Notes under the pieces: generated by a model
The model's database searches: none
What the model saw: the letters and a program-made list of their open reading frames with translations, nothing else
What the model was told of the DNA's origin: nothing
Program-made: the position numbers and the translations under genes
Assembly: GCA_933822405.4 (NCBI GenBank)
Contig: CAKOGP040001881.1
Location: forward strand, 1-64,000
From: Cylindrotheca closterium
Lineage: Eukaryota > Bacillariophyta > Bacillariophyceae > Bacillariales > Bacillariaceae
DNA: 64,000 bases
Direction: 5' to 3'
Shown here: in pieces, positions 33,596 to 46,300 of the stretch
Layout of the letters: the number at the start of each line of letters is the position of its first letter
Position numbering within the stretch: position 1 is the first letter of the stretch

Positions 33596-35228
33596 ATGTC
33601 GGATCAAAAGGCAATGAAAAAGCGGCTGAAAGCTTTGATGGCGTTGTCGGAAAACCAAGTTTGTGCCGATTGTCCGGAAAAGAAACCAACCTGGGCATCC
33701 ATTATTGCGCCTCCGCCTGGATCACCACCAGGAACGGAAAAGACTGGAGCGTTTGTTTGTTTAGAATGTTCTGGATCTCACCGACGTCTTGGTGTCCACA
33801 TTACGTTTGTCAGAAGTGTTAATCTTGATTCTTGTGAGTAAAGCTGTGCTGTCATTATTTCGTCCTTCCTGTCTCATTGGCCAATCCTGAAATTTTTGTT
33901 TGACAACATAATATTCTCACGCCCATTATTTCGATCGTTGTGCTGGTACCGTAGGGAAAGATTGGGAGGTTCGGGCAATGGAAAATGGGGGAAATACGAA
34001 AGTAAATGTCATTTTCGAAGCCAACTTGGACCGAGAAAAGCCTTCCAATCATGCGACTGGTCCTACGAGGGAGCGCTATATTCGTGACAAATATGAAAGG
34101 CGAAAGTATTTCAATCCAGCTGGATTCTCGATGCCAGGAAACTCGGGTTCGACGGGAGGCAATGGACAAGCACCTCGATCAGCTGGAGCGACGTCATTGT
34201 CGCGCCCTGGTGCCCCATCAGAGATTGCTCGTCAACGAGTAGCCCAACGTCAAGCACGCATGAAAACTGCACAATCGCAGGCAGAAGTGCCGAGACCTTC
34301 CAAGCCACAAGTTGCCCAGGCACCCGCTTCAGCACCAGTCGTTATGGATCTCCTAGACTTTGGAACATCACCTGCGCCCCCTCCAGCTGGACCTCCATCT
34401 GTAGGGTTCACTTCAGATCCATTCGCGCCCCAGCCTACTGGAACACAACCTATCACGAATATGACAAACCCTACCCCCGCTCCAGCAGCAGTTGCGGCAC
34501 CACCCTCGCAGCCCCCAACCCTAGCTCCACCTCCACAGCAGGGACAGGAACAAAGGGCGAAACAACCAGGATCCGAATTTTTGACTCCAGCCCCAGCAGC
34601 AGCACAACCACAGATGGCATCAAACGACTCGATTATGGCTCTTTTCAATACCCCGGTGCAAACAAATGCTGGGTTTGGAATGCAATCTGGAATGATGAAC
34701 AACAACATGGGAATGATGGCTGGTATGATACCGCAGCAGCAACAACAGCAACCCCAACATGGAATCCCAGGTGGCATGATGAATCCTGGTACGCAACAGC
34801 AACATTTGAATGGAGGTGGCATGGTGGGAAATGTGTCTCAAATGATGAATGGCGGGCAGATGACGAATCCTCAAATGATGATGACGAATGGCAACATGCA
34901 ACAGCAACAACAAATGATGATGATGATGATGATGCAACAACAGCAGATGCAAAAACAGATGCAAACTCCAAACAATGGCATGAACCAAATGAATATGAGC
35001 AATGCTTTTCCACAGCAGGGTAACCAGACGATGATGGGTGGAATGATCAATGTGGTAGGCAATAACGATATGAATGCCATGGGACAAAGTATGCAACAGA
35101 TGAATCTTGGTGTTGGAAGGAACCAGCATAACTCAGATGATGGAGGGTTTGGAGTACCTATGGGTGGAAACGCACCCAAAAAGGACGATCCTTTCTCATC
35201 GCTTGGAGGAATGAATGCATTTCGATAA
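33596..35228 (+). CDS. ArfGAP, SMAP/AGD5-like, with Met/Gln-rich tail
   Basis: A GTPase-activating protein for Arf GTPases in vesicle coat traffic. Exons are 33596-33833 and 33955-35228 (503 residues); the joint restores [19 protein letters not shown]. The ArfGAP zinc finger uses Cys 23, 26, 55 and 58, followed by the catalytic Arg in [12 protein letters not shown]. The gap between the Cys pairs is 28 residues, against about 16 usually, owing to a Pro/Gly-rich insertion ([13 protein letters not shown]). NVIFEANL and [11 protein letters not shown] match the SMAP/AGD5 group, which bind clathrin. The rest is disordered: Ala/Pro-rich, then Met/Gln/Asn-rich (about residues 300-480), with VMDLLDFG as a possible clathrin-box-like acidic motif. 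It ends [13 protein letters not shown]; the DPF could bind adaptor ears. It may act with the NECAP-like adaptor at 62 kb. Confidence 0.92.
34880..34965. repeat. Coding ATG/CAA microsatellite
   Basis: Runs of CAACAGCAA and ATGATGATG encode poly-Gln and poly-Met stretches in the ArfGAP tail. This is a likely length-polymorphic site. The reverse strand shows long spurious frames here because of the repeat. Confidence 0.7.
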
Positions 35229-35804
35229 GCAGAGTTATCTGCCCTAAAGCAGAACTGACTTGTTTCCAAAGTAAACTTGCTTCAGAATTATTCAACAATG
35301 GTAGTACTATATAGCACTTTGAACTTTATCAATTCAATTTTTCTACACATTGCTTTGTCGAAATATGTTCAGCAGTCGCCATCAGAAGAAGACCCAACGA
35401 TACTCCCCAATATGAGCTCGAATCGCTGGATAGCATAATGAAGATGGGTGAGACTGATTCGAGTGGATGAGCAAGAAAACAACTTGAATTCTTTATTCGG
35501 TGGAATGTTCACGGAGCAATCGCGTGGATTGGTCTCAGAAAATCCGAGACATCATCGAAGCACAGAACCAGGTCATGCAATCAGTACAGTAGCAGTACAC
35601 TTCTACCGGACAACCGTTGAAACATCCATTGGCAGCTTCCAGAAAATATCATTCTAAGTCCTACTATTATTATAAATGATTAAGATAATTTCGCCCTTGG
35701 TGCTAGATCTGGTCGTCTCGATGCAAACAAATAATACCGCAAATTCTTGGGGCTGAATCCACCTAAGCTTTTGCTGAAAAAATCGGAAGTGTAGCGCGTC
35801 ATAT
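35229..35804. other. Convergent 3' spacer (ArfGAP / DUF1279)
   Basis: 576 bp between stop codons. Only short frames without domains. Presumed 3' UTRs. Confidence 0.5.
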
Positions 35805-36323
35805 CTATAATTCCGCTTCATCTTCTGGTTCTTTTCCAATGAGTTTCGCAACAACTGGAGTCAAAATCACAGTTGGAGGAAAGCGGATCGGGCTGGCTGC
35901 CTTATGTGCTGCATAGGCAATGGCGAAAGTACCTGCCTTATCGGCAGCTCCGGAAGATTCAATACCAACTTTAGATAACAGAGCTGCGACATCAACGCCG
36001 TTGTCCACCAAAAAGTAGCAAATGGTGAAACTGACAAGGGCTAGAGGGATGGATGTTGCCAAGTAGGCGATTCCATATTTTTTCAGCAACGATTTTGCAG
36101 ATTCGCCATCCTTTTCTTTCAACGACTGTGCTAGGCCTACTTCCAAGCCATACTTTTCCGTGGTCTCTTCAACTGTCGGCGGACTGCTTTTTGCTTCCTT
36201 GTGCAAGACTCCCATCTTGGTTGTTGGGGACTTGTGATTTCTCATAGGCTGAACAAAGGATTGTGCGATCCCGAATAGGAAAGCAGTGACAATGACTGCA
36301 TGTCTGAGAGTGAATAGATTCAT
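35805..36323 (-). CDS. DUF1279/FAM210-type membrane protein, probably plastid
   Basis: 172 residues in a single exon. The leader MNLFTLRHAVIVTAFLFGIAQSFVQP looks like a signal peptide with a QSFVQP variant of the diatom plastid motif; the start is this ATG, since the frame upstream is open but leaderless. An acidic or helical stretch is followed by the DUF1279 core: KKYGIAYLATSIPLALVSF, a transmembrane helix, GVDVAAL, then AIAYAAHKAASPIRFPPTV and LTPVVAKLIG. Animal FAM210A/B are mitochondrial inner-membrane proteins; plant and algal relatives include plastid proteins of unknown biochemical function. A doubled CRE-like element (GCGTCACGTCA, 36425-36435) lies about 100 nt upstream. Function is unknown beyond an organelle membrane. 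Confidence 0.85.
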   Translation of the reverse strand: MNLFTLRHAVIVTAFLFGIAQSFVQPMRNHKSPTTKMGVLHKEAKSSPPTVEETTEKYGLEVGLAQSLKEKDGESAKSLLKKYGIAYLATSIPLALVSFTICYFLVDNGVDVAALLSKVGIESSGAADKAGTFAIAYAAHKAASPIRFPPTVILTPVVAKLIGKEPEDEAEL

Positions 36324-36424
36324 CGCGTTCAAGGTCGTCGACGCTTGCTGTACCTGGTACTTCTTCGGATTCAAATGTTTTTGTTTTGACAACGAACATT
36401 TGACACATTCATTGAACTTTGAAA

Positions 36425-36435
36425 GCGTCACGTCA
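36425..36435. promoter_or_regulatory. Overlapping CRE-like half sites GCGTCACGTCA
   Basis: GCGTCA (36425-36430) overlaps ACGTCA (36430-36435). Both are forms of the diatom CO2/cAMP-responsive core (TGACGC and TGACGT on the other strand). They lie about 102 nt upstream of the DUF1279 start codon on the minus strand. Function is inferred. Confidence 0.4.
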
Positions 36436-36492
36436 TGCGTACGATTTCGAAGTTCCACGCGGAATGTGAGTCAGCAAAGCGACACGCTTCAC

Positions 36493-36588
36493 ACTACAAG
36501 TACTCGTAAGTCACAAGAGGAGTGAGTCAGTCGTCTGTAGTTCAAACTACAGTACTCGAGAGTCGCAAGAGAAGTCAGTGGTCTGTAG
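36493..36588. repeat. Imperfect direct repeat (48 and 43 bp)
   Basis: Two tandem copies share ACTACA-AGTACTCG-AGTC-CAAGAG-AGT-AGTC-GTCTGTAG. Copy 1 (36493-36540) contains TGAGTCA; in copy 2 (36546-36588) the GAGT is shortened. A local duplication; function unknown. Confidence 0.6.
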
Positions 36589-36767
36589 TACATAATAAAT
36601 ATTTTCATTCAACAAACTGTTTTTCTTTCCGAATGGCAAGTGAGCATGAAGGTGTACTAGCTGGCAGGATCCTCTACCATCATATCTTGACTTCTTGGCT
36701 TCCTCTTGGTTGCTCCCCCTTCAAGAAGAAACTTTTCCTAGTACTAACTTGAAATCTGGAAGAAATT

Positions 36768-36785
36768 TACAGTAGTTCTACTGTA
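36768..36785. repeat. Inverted repeat TACAGTAG TT CTACTGTA
   Basis: Perfect 8-bp arms with a 2-nt spacer, matching the TACTGTA core that recurs in several spacers of the window. Too short for a confident RNA hairpin. Possibly a protein-binding site. Confidence 0.5.
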
Positions 36786-37608
36786 CAATGACCAATCTGT
36801 ATTCGTCCACGATTTCTTTCTTCGTATCGAGCGAGTGCGTGGCTTGTTTCCGAATCGAAAGCAGTACTGCTACTGTCAAAGGAGGAGGCGTTAGTAGACC
36901 AGCACGACCATGATCATCCACAATTATCGTCCTCCTCATCGCTTTTGTACCACCAGCTAGGACTACTATTTTTTTAAAAGCAGAGATGAATAATAGCATT
37001 CCATAAGTGCTCTTTTTAGTTCTGTGGCAGGATTATCAGTGCAATGCTTTTTTTTAAAATGATGGAACGAGCTGATCCTTGTTTTCATCACCAGGAGGCA
37101 AGTGCATGTACCTGGTACCACAGGGGCCTTCTCGAAAGTGTACTATTGTAGCGCAATACAACCGAGAGAGTTCCTGCGAAGTTTGTTTTGTTAACATGCT
37201 GGTTTTTTCCACATATTGAAATAGTTTATTGGCGTGCTTATTTGTTTTGCCGAGGTGACTGAAGAGAGAAGATGCGTCTGTGCGGACTTCGCTGACGCAC
37301 GTATTCTTGGTCAGGACACGCCTAGAGAAATCAGAGTAAGATTCCGTTTCTTTTCCAGAACATGAGGTATAAGATAAGTGTGTATAAACTGTACTAAGCA
37401 TTTTCGTAGAAAAAAGTCTGTTCATTTTGGGGAAAGAAAAAGGAATCTTTGTGGTGAGAACTCTGGATTTCCAACCACCGTTCCAGCCTCCCATCACCAT
37501 CACCTTTTCCAAGCATAAAAAAACAACTCGCCAACCCATCACTCATCAACAACGAGATCTGAAACAGCGCTGTCTCATTTCCACCCCAAACAACCAATTT
37601 ATATCAAC

Positions 37609-38576
37609 ATGATTGTCTCTAGAACTGCTTTCTTACTCCTTGCGACTGTCGCGACAGTCAGTGCATTCTCACCTGCATCACCGTCCACAACTTCTGTAAG
37701 TTTCTATGTTTCAAAAACGAAGCATGACTTTGCAAAAACTGGAAATCGAGCATAGTTGACGAGTGCCCTTCGCCCTCACGAGAGATAGAGTTGAAAAACA
37801 ATTGTTTAAGCCTTAATCCATGTGAACTACAGCTATTTCTTAAAAAGCTTTGTTTCCATGAAGGGCTTCAAAGGAAACACCACCCTTGTCATGTAGCTTT
37901 TCACGTGTACGCGGTACTTTGGTGATGGCTGGGACATCTTGTCTCTGACTTTTTGCGATCAGAACAAAGTACGGAAATCAATCAATAACATATCTCACTG
38001 TTTCTTTCTGCTTACTGCTAAACACAGATTGCGCAAATGGTTCAAGAGAGCCAACGGTACAACCCTAGAACAACCCTCTCTGAAACAGCACTTGATGACG
38101 AAGAAATTAACGATATTGATTCCCCCCCAGCTGACGACTACATCGTTAATGTTGGGGACTTGGATGAAGACGATGAAGAAGCTGGAATTGAAGACGATGG
38201 TGAGCCTCCAGCATGGGCCGCATCGCAGCAACGAATGAACGAACTTCGAGAGAAGTACAGAAGACACGACAAGGATACTGGAAGTCCAGAATACCAAGTC
38301 GCGGGAATGACAGAACGCATCTCCTACTTGACTAAGCATCTTCAGCAGCACCCAAAAGACTTCTCGACCCGCAGAGGTCTTGTGGCCCTTGTAAACAAGC
38401 GTCGCCGTTTGTTGAATTATCTTTCTGGGGAGGATGAGAAGCGCTATGTAGAGATTGTCAGTTCACTAGGAATCCGCCACAAGGCTCCCGGACGAGTTGA
38501 ATCTCGTGAAGAGAAATACTCTCGATTCCCAAAGCAGAAGGCAGTTAAGAAGCACATTGTCAAGAAGAGAAACTAA
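37609..38576 (+). CDS. RPS15: Plastid ribosomal protein uS15
   Basis: A small-subunit ribosomal protein that binds 16S rRNA. Exons are 37609-37695 and 38028-38576 (211 residues). Exon 1 encodes the targeting region MIVSRTAFLLLATVATVSAF then SPASP, a signal peptide with an SAFSP plastid motif; the 332-nt intron follows directly. After an acidic segment (DDEEINDIDS, DEDDEEAGIEDD) the S15 domain spans about residues 105-195: TGSPEYQVAGMTERI, LTKHLQQHPKDFSTRRGL, LVNKRRRLLNYL and YVEIVSSLGIRHK. The tail is basic. Targeting indicates the plastid ribosome. A mitochondrial S15 would lack the secretory leader. Confidence 0.94.
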
Positions 38577-38792
38577 ATAAAATTTAATGTCATTCACCGC
38601 TACATTCCTATAAGCCGAGCCCTGACATCCACCTCACTTTCGATTGTGAACGACTTTATTTGAATAAATAGGTAGGTATCAATATTTAAAATCAGGTACA
38701 CATCCTATATACACAGTAGAGTAGCAACTATTTCAAATGGAGATTCCCAGTCTTGAAGATATTGGTACAAGAAACGTATCTATGTTTAGGTC

Positions 38793-40360
<1,568 letters not shown>

Positions 40361-43300
40361 TCAAGTGTCAAAGGGTGCGGAGAGGGAGGCTTGGATGGCA
40401 TTTGCCTTCCCTTCGACCGAACTGAAGAGCGCATCACCTAGATCAATATTGCCTTCTTCCAATGCCAGGTCACCCTTGACAACGTCGCGAAACATCTCAA
40501 GTGACCATTTAAAAATCTTGTTCCTCAAAAAATCTTCGAAGAAAACTGATGTGCCTCTGAAAAGCGAGGAGAGTATCCTTGGGGATATAAAGGCAATGGT
40601 AACTTTCATCAAGCATGCATCGTCCTCTGGAATGAATTCAACGAACCCTGTATTTTTCAATCCACTAACTGACTCCCACTGTATTCCTTTGTAAGGCTCT
40701 TCCAAAAGTGTGCTGGTCGCTCTCCAACGGAAGTGTATTCCCCGCACCTGAAGCGTCCATTCTGTCTCGCCGTCGTCTAGATAAGCAACAGAACTAATCC
40801 AAGGGGACCACCTAGGCTGCTGCGGAAGGTCTGTAAACCTAGCATTTGCAATCTCGGCTGAGAAAGGTAGAGGAAGCGAGGCGACAACGGTGATTTCACG
40901 CCCATCGCTACTGATGGTTGTCGAAGCCTCGAATTCATCAGACAGCATTCTGCCCGAAGACTGAACATCGTTCAATGATGATGCTGTCACTGCATCCTCA
41001 TCGCTAAGCTGTGCTTGAAGTAACGGTAGAGACGAGCTTGAAAGAGATTCCATTTCATCGAGACTTAGTCCAAAGAATGCCCTTGACAATGAAGCAACAT
41101 TTACTTGGCCTTTGGTATTGACGTAAGAGGCAAAATTAGGGGACAGACAATCTGCACTCAGCATCTCGAAAGTTCCAAGCCCATGCGAAAACAATCTCGT
41201 GGTTTCTCTGCCTCCAGTTTGGTCAGATAATGACGCAAGAAAAGCGATGAAAGAAAGACCGACTCCATTTTCGAACGCACTTGTGAATACTGCCCCAACG
41301 TTAAGCTCAATCTTAGCAGCTCTTGCAAGCCGTAGAGATAGTTCGAGGCCGAGCAGTGATGGCTTTAAAATAAGAGCAACACAACCACTACGAGTTGGGA
41401 CAACCCTTTTGAGGTCTTCCATTATAGATGAAAAATCATAGCTGTGAAGCTCTGCCAAGTCAACTATACTCTCGTCAAGGGCAAACGGCACTCTCGTTTC
41501 TTCGTAGAGCTTTTGGAGTCTACCTGTGTGTTCACGTAGGCTCCAAGACGACATTTCTGAGGCAACCCGCAGCGGTTCCTCTATGTACTCGAGACGGTCG
41601 AGGCCAATATCCCTAATAGCACTCAGAAACTCTAATGCCTCGGTTTCGTTGAAACCTCTGTTGCCATCGGCTCTTATCAATGGTTTTTGCCCCCCTGCAT
41701 TGGAAGGCGGAAGTTGGAGAGCGGTAGAAATGGCACGGAGGTCGTTTGCAGGACTCTGGTGACCTATTTTGAATTTCCATGAGTCGTACGCAACTGCATT
41801 TTTATCCGATATCGCCAGCGGCAAAGTGCCTCTGGTGACAAGTCCATTCAAAGGAAGAAATGAGCTGGATGAGCGAACTTTGTAAACCGATGGTGAAAAC
41901 TTCACTAGCGCTTGGTGGATTGGCATGCTAACAATTTGTGATGACAGAGCAATCAGCGCCATTTCAATTCCAGAACGAACAGAAAGTAAGAGACGCTCAA
42001 TTCCTAAAGCAACGCAAAAGGAATAAAGGAACTCATCGAGCGCTCCATCCATGGCCAAAATCTGAGCCGGATCAAATCCAGGCATTGTGTAATCTCTATC
42101 ACCAGCAATCTCACTTGCGATTGCGTTAAGCTGGTCCTCTGTGTCTCCAAGCGATTCTGGATGAAGCCCAGCAAGTGGGCTAACCTCGCCTATCCCAACT
42201 TTTGTTCCATCCTCTGATGAAAGCTGAATTATGAACCCATGCCGCCTTTTCATACTACTCTCAGCAGTTTTGGATCGATCACCCCAACCAATTCCCGCAA
42301 CCCCTTTCGTCTTTTTTCCCCCATCTACAAGGTCGATAGCAAACGGTTCAAATTCCAACGACCCTATAACCTCTTCCATCTGGAAATGGGGAAACTTTGA
42401 TGCCGTCGCTGCAATTCCTGCTGAGTCCATTCTATTGGAGTCCTTTGGATAGGGGGGTATTGAGGATATTTTGTCGTCTATTTCGCCAGCCTCTTTCTGG
42501 CTATTCTCTTCACCCGGATCAGTTTGGAGGAAACTGTTGATAGCTTCAGCAATTTCTGAAGGAGCTTCTGTCAGCAATGCATGGCCTTTGTCTTTAAGCT
42601 TCTTGTGACTGAGAGTTGGAGACAAGCTCTGCCAAGCGTCGCCGATTCTACTATATTTCTCATCTAAATCACCCGTGATGAAAAGAGTCCTCTCTGCTTG
42701 AGCCGCTCTCCAATCATCTAGTCGATTGAGAGGTGGGGAGCACTGCTCCAGTACAGCTGCCAGATCAAAAGCTCGGTTGGACAGGGAAGACACCCTTTTA
42801 TCGATCATCACATTGTACAAATCACCACTACTTTTCAAATTGCCCCAAAGTGGAGCACTGTACCAACGTTGAAGAAATTTGGACCAATGGATCTTGGCAT
42901 CACTTGGAGATCTTGGTGTGAGCTCAAAGTTGTTTGCCATTTGCTGTATTTCTTGCGACAATCTATCGTCTTTATGCTTTCGTGTCTTATGTTCATTTTG
43001 GAGATGAAGAGGGACTTCGGTGGCATTAGAAGAAATATCTCCAGGGAACGCGGATACCAAAACAAGTCTGCTTGAATCATTAAGGCAACTGAAGTCTGGA
43101 AGGTCTCCGTCATGATAATTGTTCATCGCCATCCGTTTCATAGCCAGTGCCACTCTACCCCCCAAGCTATACCCTGCAATGGCATCAACGAAGTCGATAT
43201 TGTGTTTCCTCAATGTTACAAAAACCGATCGAGCGATTTGGTCAACATCCAAATTGGAATCACTTTCTTCGCGTAACCCTAATGCTTCCCTGATTGAATG

Positions 43301-46300
43301 GAACTGATTTGAGCGCCGCATTCTTGATTCTCCATGACCAGGCAAATCAATCGAGATGACTGACCACTCTGGCGGCAGCAATTCAATTAAGAATTGTACA
43401 ACCCCATCCCATTCAGACTTATCTCCCATCCAACCATGCAGAAGTACCATAGTCTTGCGCTCGAAGCTTGTGCTGGATCGATTCGATTTTTCACTATGCA
43501 TATTGTTGTAAACCGCCAAGGGCAGGATTTCCTTACTGTAATCGTCTGCGGCATGACCTCCAAGTTTTCGAACCACGACATCTGATATCTCACGGGTAAT
43601 TTTGCCATGAACTTTGACATTGGAATCGCGAGCGACGACTTCGACTTCTATTAGGCCCGACTGTTCCTTTTTTTCAGAATCCAAATAGCTCTGGAACAAC
43701 TCATCAAAGTTTCTAACCTTTTGATATGGTAGATCGAAAGCCGCAGCCCCTTTTTCGAAAGAGAAAGTAGTCGTAGGGGTCGCAAAAAACTCTTCAAAAC
43801 CCACATCTGTGCCATGCTTTGATAATGGAAGGAAAGAGAATATTCCACCACCACCATTGTTCACAACTACTGTTGTGAGATGGTTCCCATATTGTGAGTA
43901 AATGTCTTTGCCAGTGATGCCAGATTTTAAACCATGAAGAGAGTTGATGTCATGAAGTGCTGCAACCTGTTGTATGAGAAGCAAGAAAGTGTCAGGGTTC
44001 ACACCTTCGCAACTTGTTTGTGAATTCTCCATGCCACCTACATCACCGACCAAAAGTATCGTTTTTCGTTTGGTCGCATCAGCAAATCCAGCTGCCGAAG
44101 AAATGATGCCATCAATACCACTTGCACCACGGTTCACGGCAATATCAACAACACCTTTCCATCCCTTTGTTCTACTTGAAGGGGTGCTCAAAGGATAAAG
44201 AAAGGCCTCTGCATCTCTTATGGGCATCGAATTCGACAAGAATAAGGAATATTCATTCCTCTCTTGCCTTGAAATCAATTCTGAAAGCGAAAGGATGATT
44301 TCTGGTTCTGTCATGGTGACAGTTCCGTTTTCATTCATCCAAACGTCAGCAGCTGCCGTATCGACAATACTTCGGATTTCGTTTTGAATTGATCGGCCAA
44401 GACCAATGATAGGGGAAAGCGAGCTTGAGCTCAATGGTCCTGTTGCTAACACGTTGCACAAATACTTGACGAAGGGTAATATTTCAGAATCGACCTTCTG
44501 TGAGACTGTAAACTCTGGGTCAACACGCTCTGAAGGATGATGGGGGTGGACAAGCACGTGCTGCAAATTGTCATCCGCCGTGCTCGTCTTTATTACTTTT
44601 GTGACCTCTGTGGATATCAGCGGCGATCCAAATTGGATTACAACGTCAGGTCGTAAATTTTCCCCAACAAGAGGGCATCTGAGCAAGTGCTCGGCAAATG
44701 GAACAACTGCAGAACTTTCAAATCGTAGACCACCAGATTGCGCACTTGCAAAAATAGGGAATCCAATTATCTTTGCAAGATTATCAATCATTTGGAATGT
44801 CTCTGCTACATCGGAGTGTGATTGAGTTGTCGATTTGCGAATGTTTCCAACAACGATGATGCCTCGTTTTGAATTCTTGATCAATTTGGCAATATACGCC
44901 ACATGGTTTGTATCCACAGCACCAGTGTTTCCAAACGACTTTGTCCACACCCCCCCACCGAATGACCATCTTTGGAATCCTGGTGTGTCCGTGAATCGCA
45001 CGCCGTCGAATTTTGTGATCGACCCAATGCGGTCGTCATTCCGAATAGGACCAGCATCAGGCGCAAGATTTTCTCGAAACTGTATGTTCAAATGCACTGG
45101 TCCCCTCTGTTCTCTTGCTACGTTCACGCCATGAGAAGCGTCAGAAAGCCCAACGGCAACTGGTACATCGTCACTTGGAGGTAGGATGTCACGAAACCAT
45201 CTTACATAAGTCGATGAGAATGCCTTCACTTGATCGATTGCTTGGTTTGCACCTGTGTTCCGATTTTCATATGGTCGATCAGCAGTAATAACAAGCAATG
45301 GCACGCCATCCATACCAGCTTCAATAATGGAAGGGTACAAATTTGCAATTGCTGTGCCGCTGGAAGTAATTACAGCAGCAGGTTGCCCAAAACCCCGACC
45401 GTACCCTAGAGCTCGAAACCCTGCTCCGCGCTCATCATGAATGCTCATCGCATTAATCGCTCCAATATTTGTCCTCGCTGTCTTAGCAATAGCTGCTACG
45501 AGAGGTGTCGAACGGGAACCAGGGCAAATGTAAAATTGGGTGATACCATTTCGCACAAGTTCCTCAATAAATGCAGCAGCCCAAGCTGCATTAGGCGTCG
45601 GGATGGACTGCAGCGTTATTGGAGACTGAGGGAAAATGGACGAAACAACTGCAAGCTTGTATGATGTCTCTGACCATTCACCTTGAACCGTTGAACCAGG
45701 AACAATTCCAGCACCTGCATAGACCGATATTTTTGGTCGCTCTAAAGCTTTCGATGCCAGACCAGAGCGAATCGCAACCACTATATCTGTCTTTTGCTTG
45801 CTCACAAAACCTACAGGGCCGCTATAGAACCCCCTATCAAAGTTTGAGCTTTCATATTCACGTATAAACTCAATGGCCTGATTTTGGGGAAATCCACAAA
45901 CTGCTGGTGTTGGATGCAGTTGCTTGAGGAGAAACTTGATTACATCCGTTGGTTTAGTATTGTCTGTGAGATCGCAGCTATATCTCTGACAAAGGTGTTG
46001 TAGGTGCCTTAAGCGGCGGACATAGAAAGTACCACCGAATTCGTAGTCTTCTGATGAATCTTCCAAAGTGTTTGCTTTCCCCACTGTCACCAATCCTCGC
46101 TCCTTCAATTCTTCAAAAGCGGAACGAATAAACTTTCCAGTGATCCGATTTTCCATTTGGTCTTTCGACGAAGAATACAACTGTCGCGCTAGCTCCTCGT
46201 CAGCATCTTGAGTTGAACCACGCGGGCGTGTGCCGGCTAGGGCTTCTGATACCACAGCACCATGTTGTACCTGAAATAGGCGCTCTGGAGTACAACCGAA

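Larger units (their letters stand above)
36324..37608. other. 1.3-kb divergent spacer with repeats and bZIP-type sites
   Basis: No gene with a recognisable domain. It contains GCGTCACGTCA (36425-36435), TGAGTCA (36470-36476 and 36523-36529), an imperfect direct repeat (36493-36540 and 36546-36588), an inverted repeat TACAGTAG-TT-CTACTGTA (36768-36785), GGTACC-type motifs near 37110 and TGACGC (37293-37298). A 162-codon minus-strand frame (37054-37542) shows no family features. Confidence 0.5.

Noticed and set aside
34250..35129. Long minus-strand frames (Cys/Gly-rich and His/Leu-rich) opposite the ArfGAP tail
   Set aside because: They are produced by CAA/ATG repeats on the coding strand; no family resemblance and no splice support.
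37054..37542. 162-codon minus-strand frame in the spacer before uS15
   Set aside because: No recognisable motif or targeting signal, and it covers the presumed uS15 promoter; kept only as unexplained spacer.
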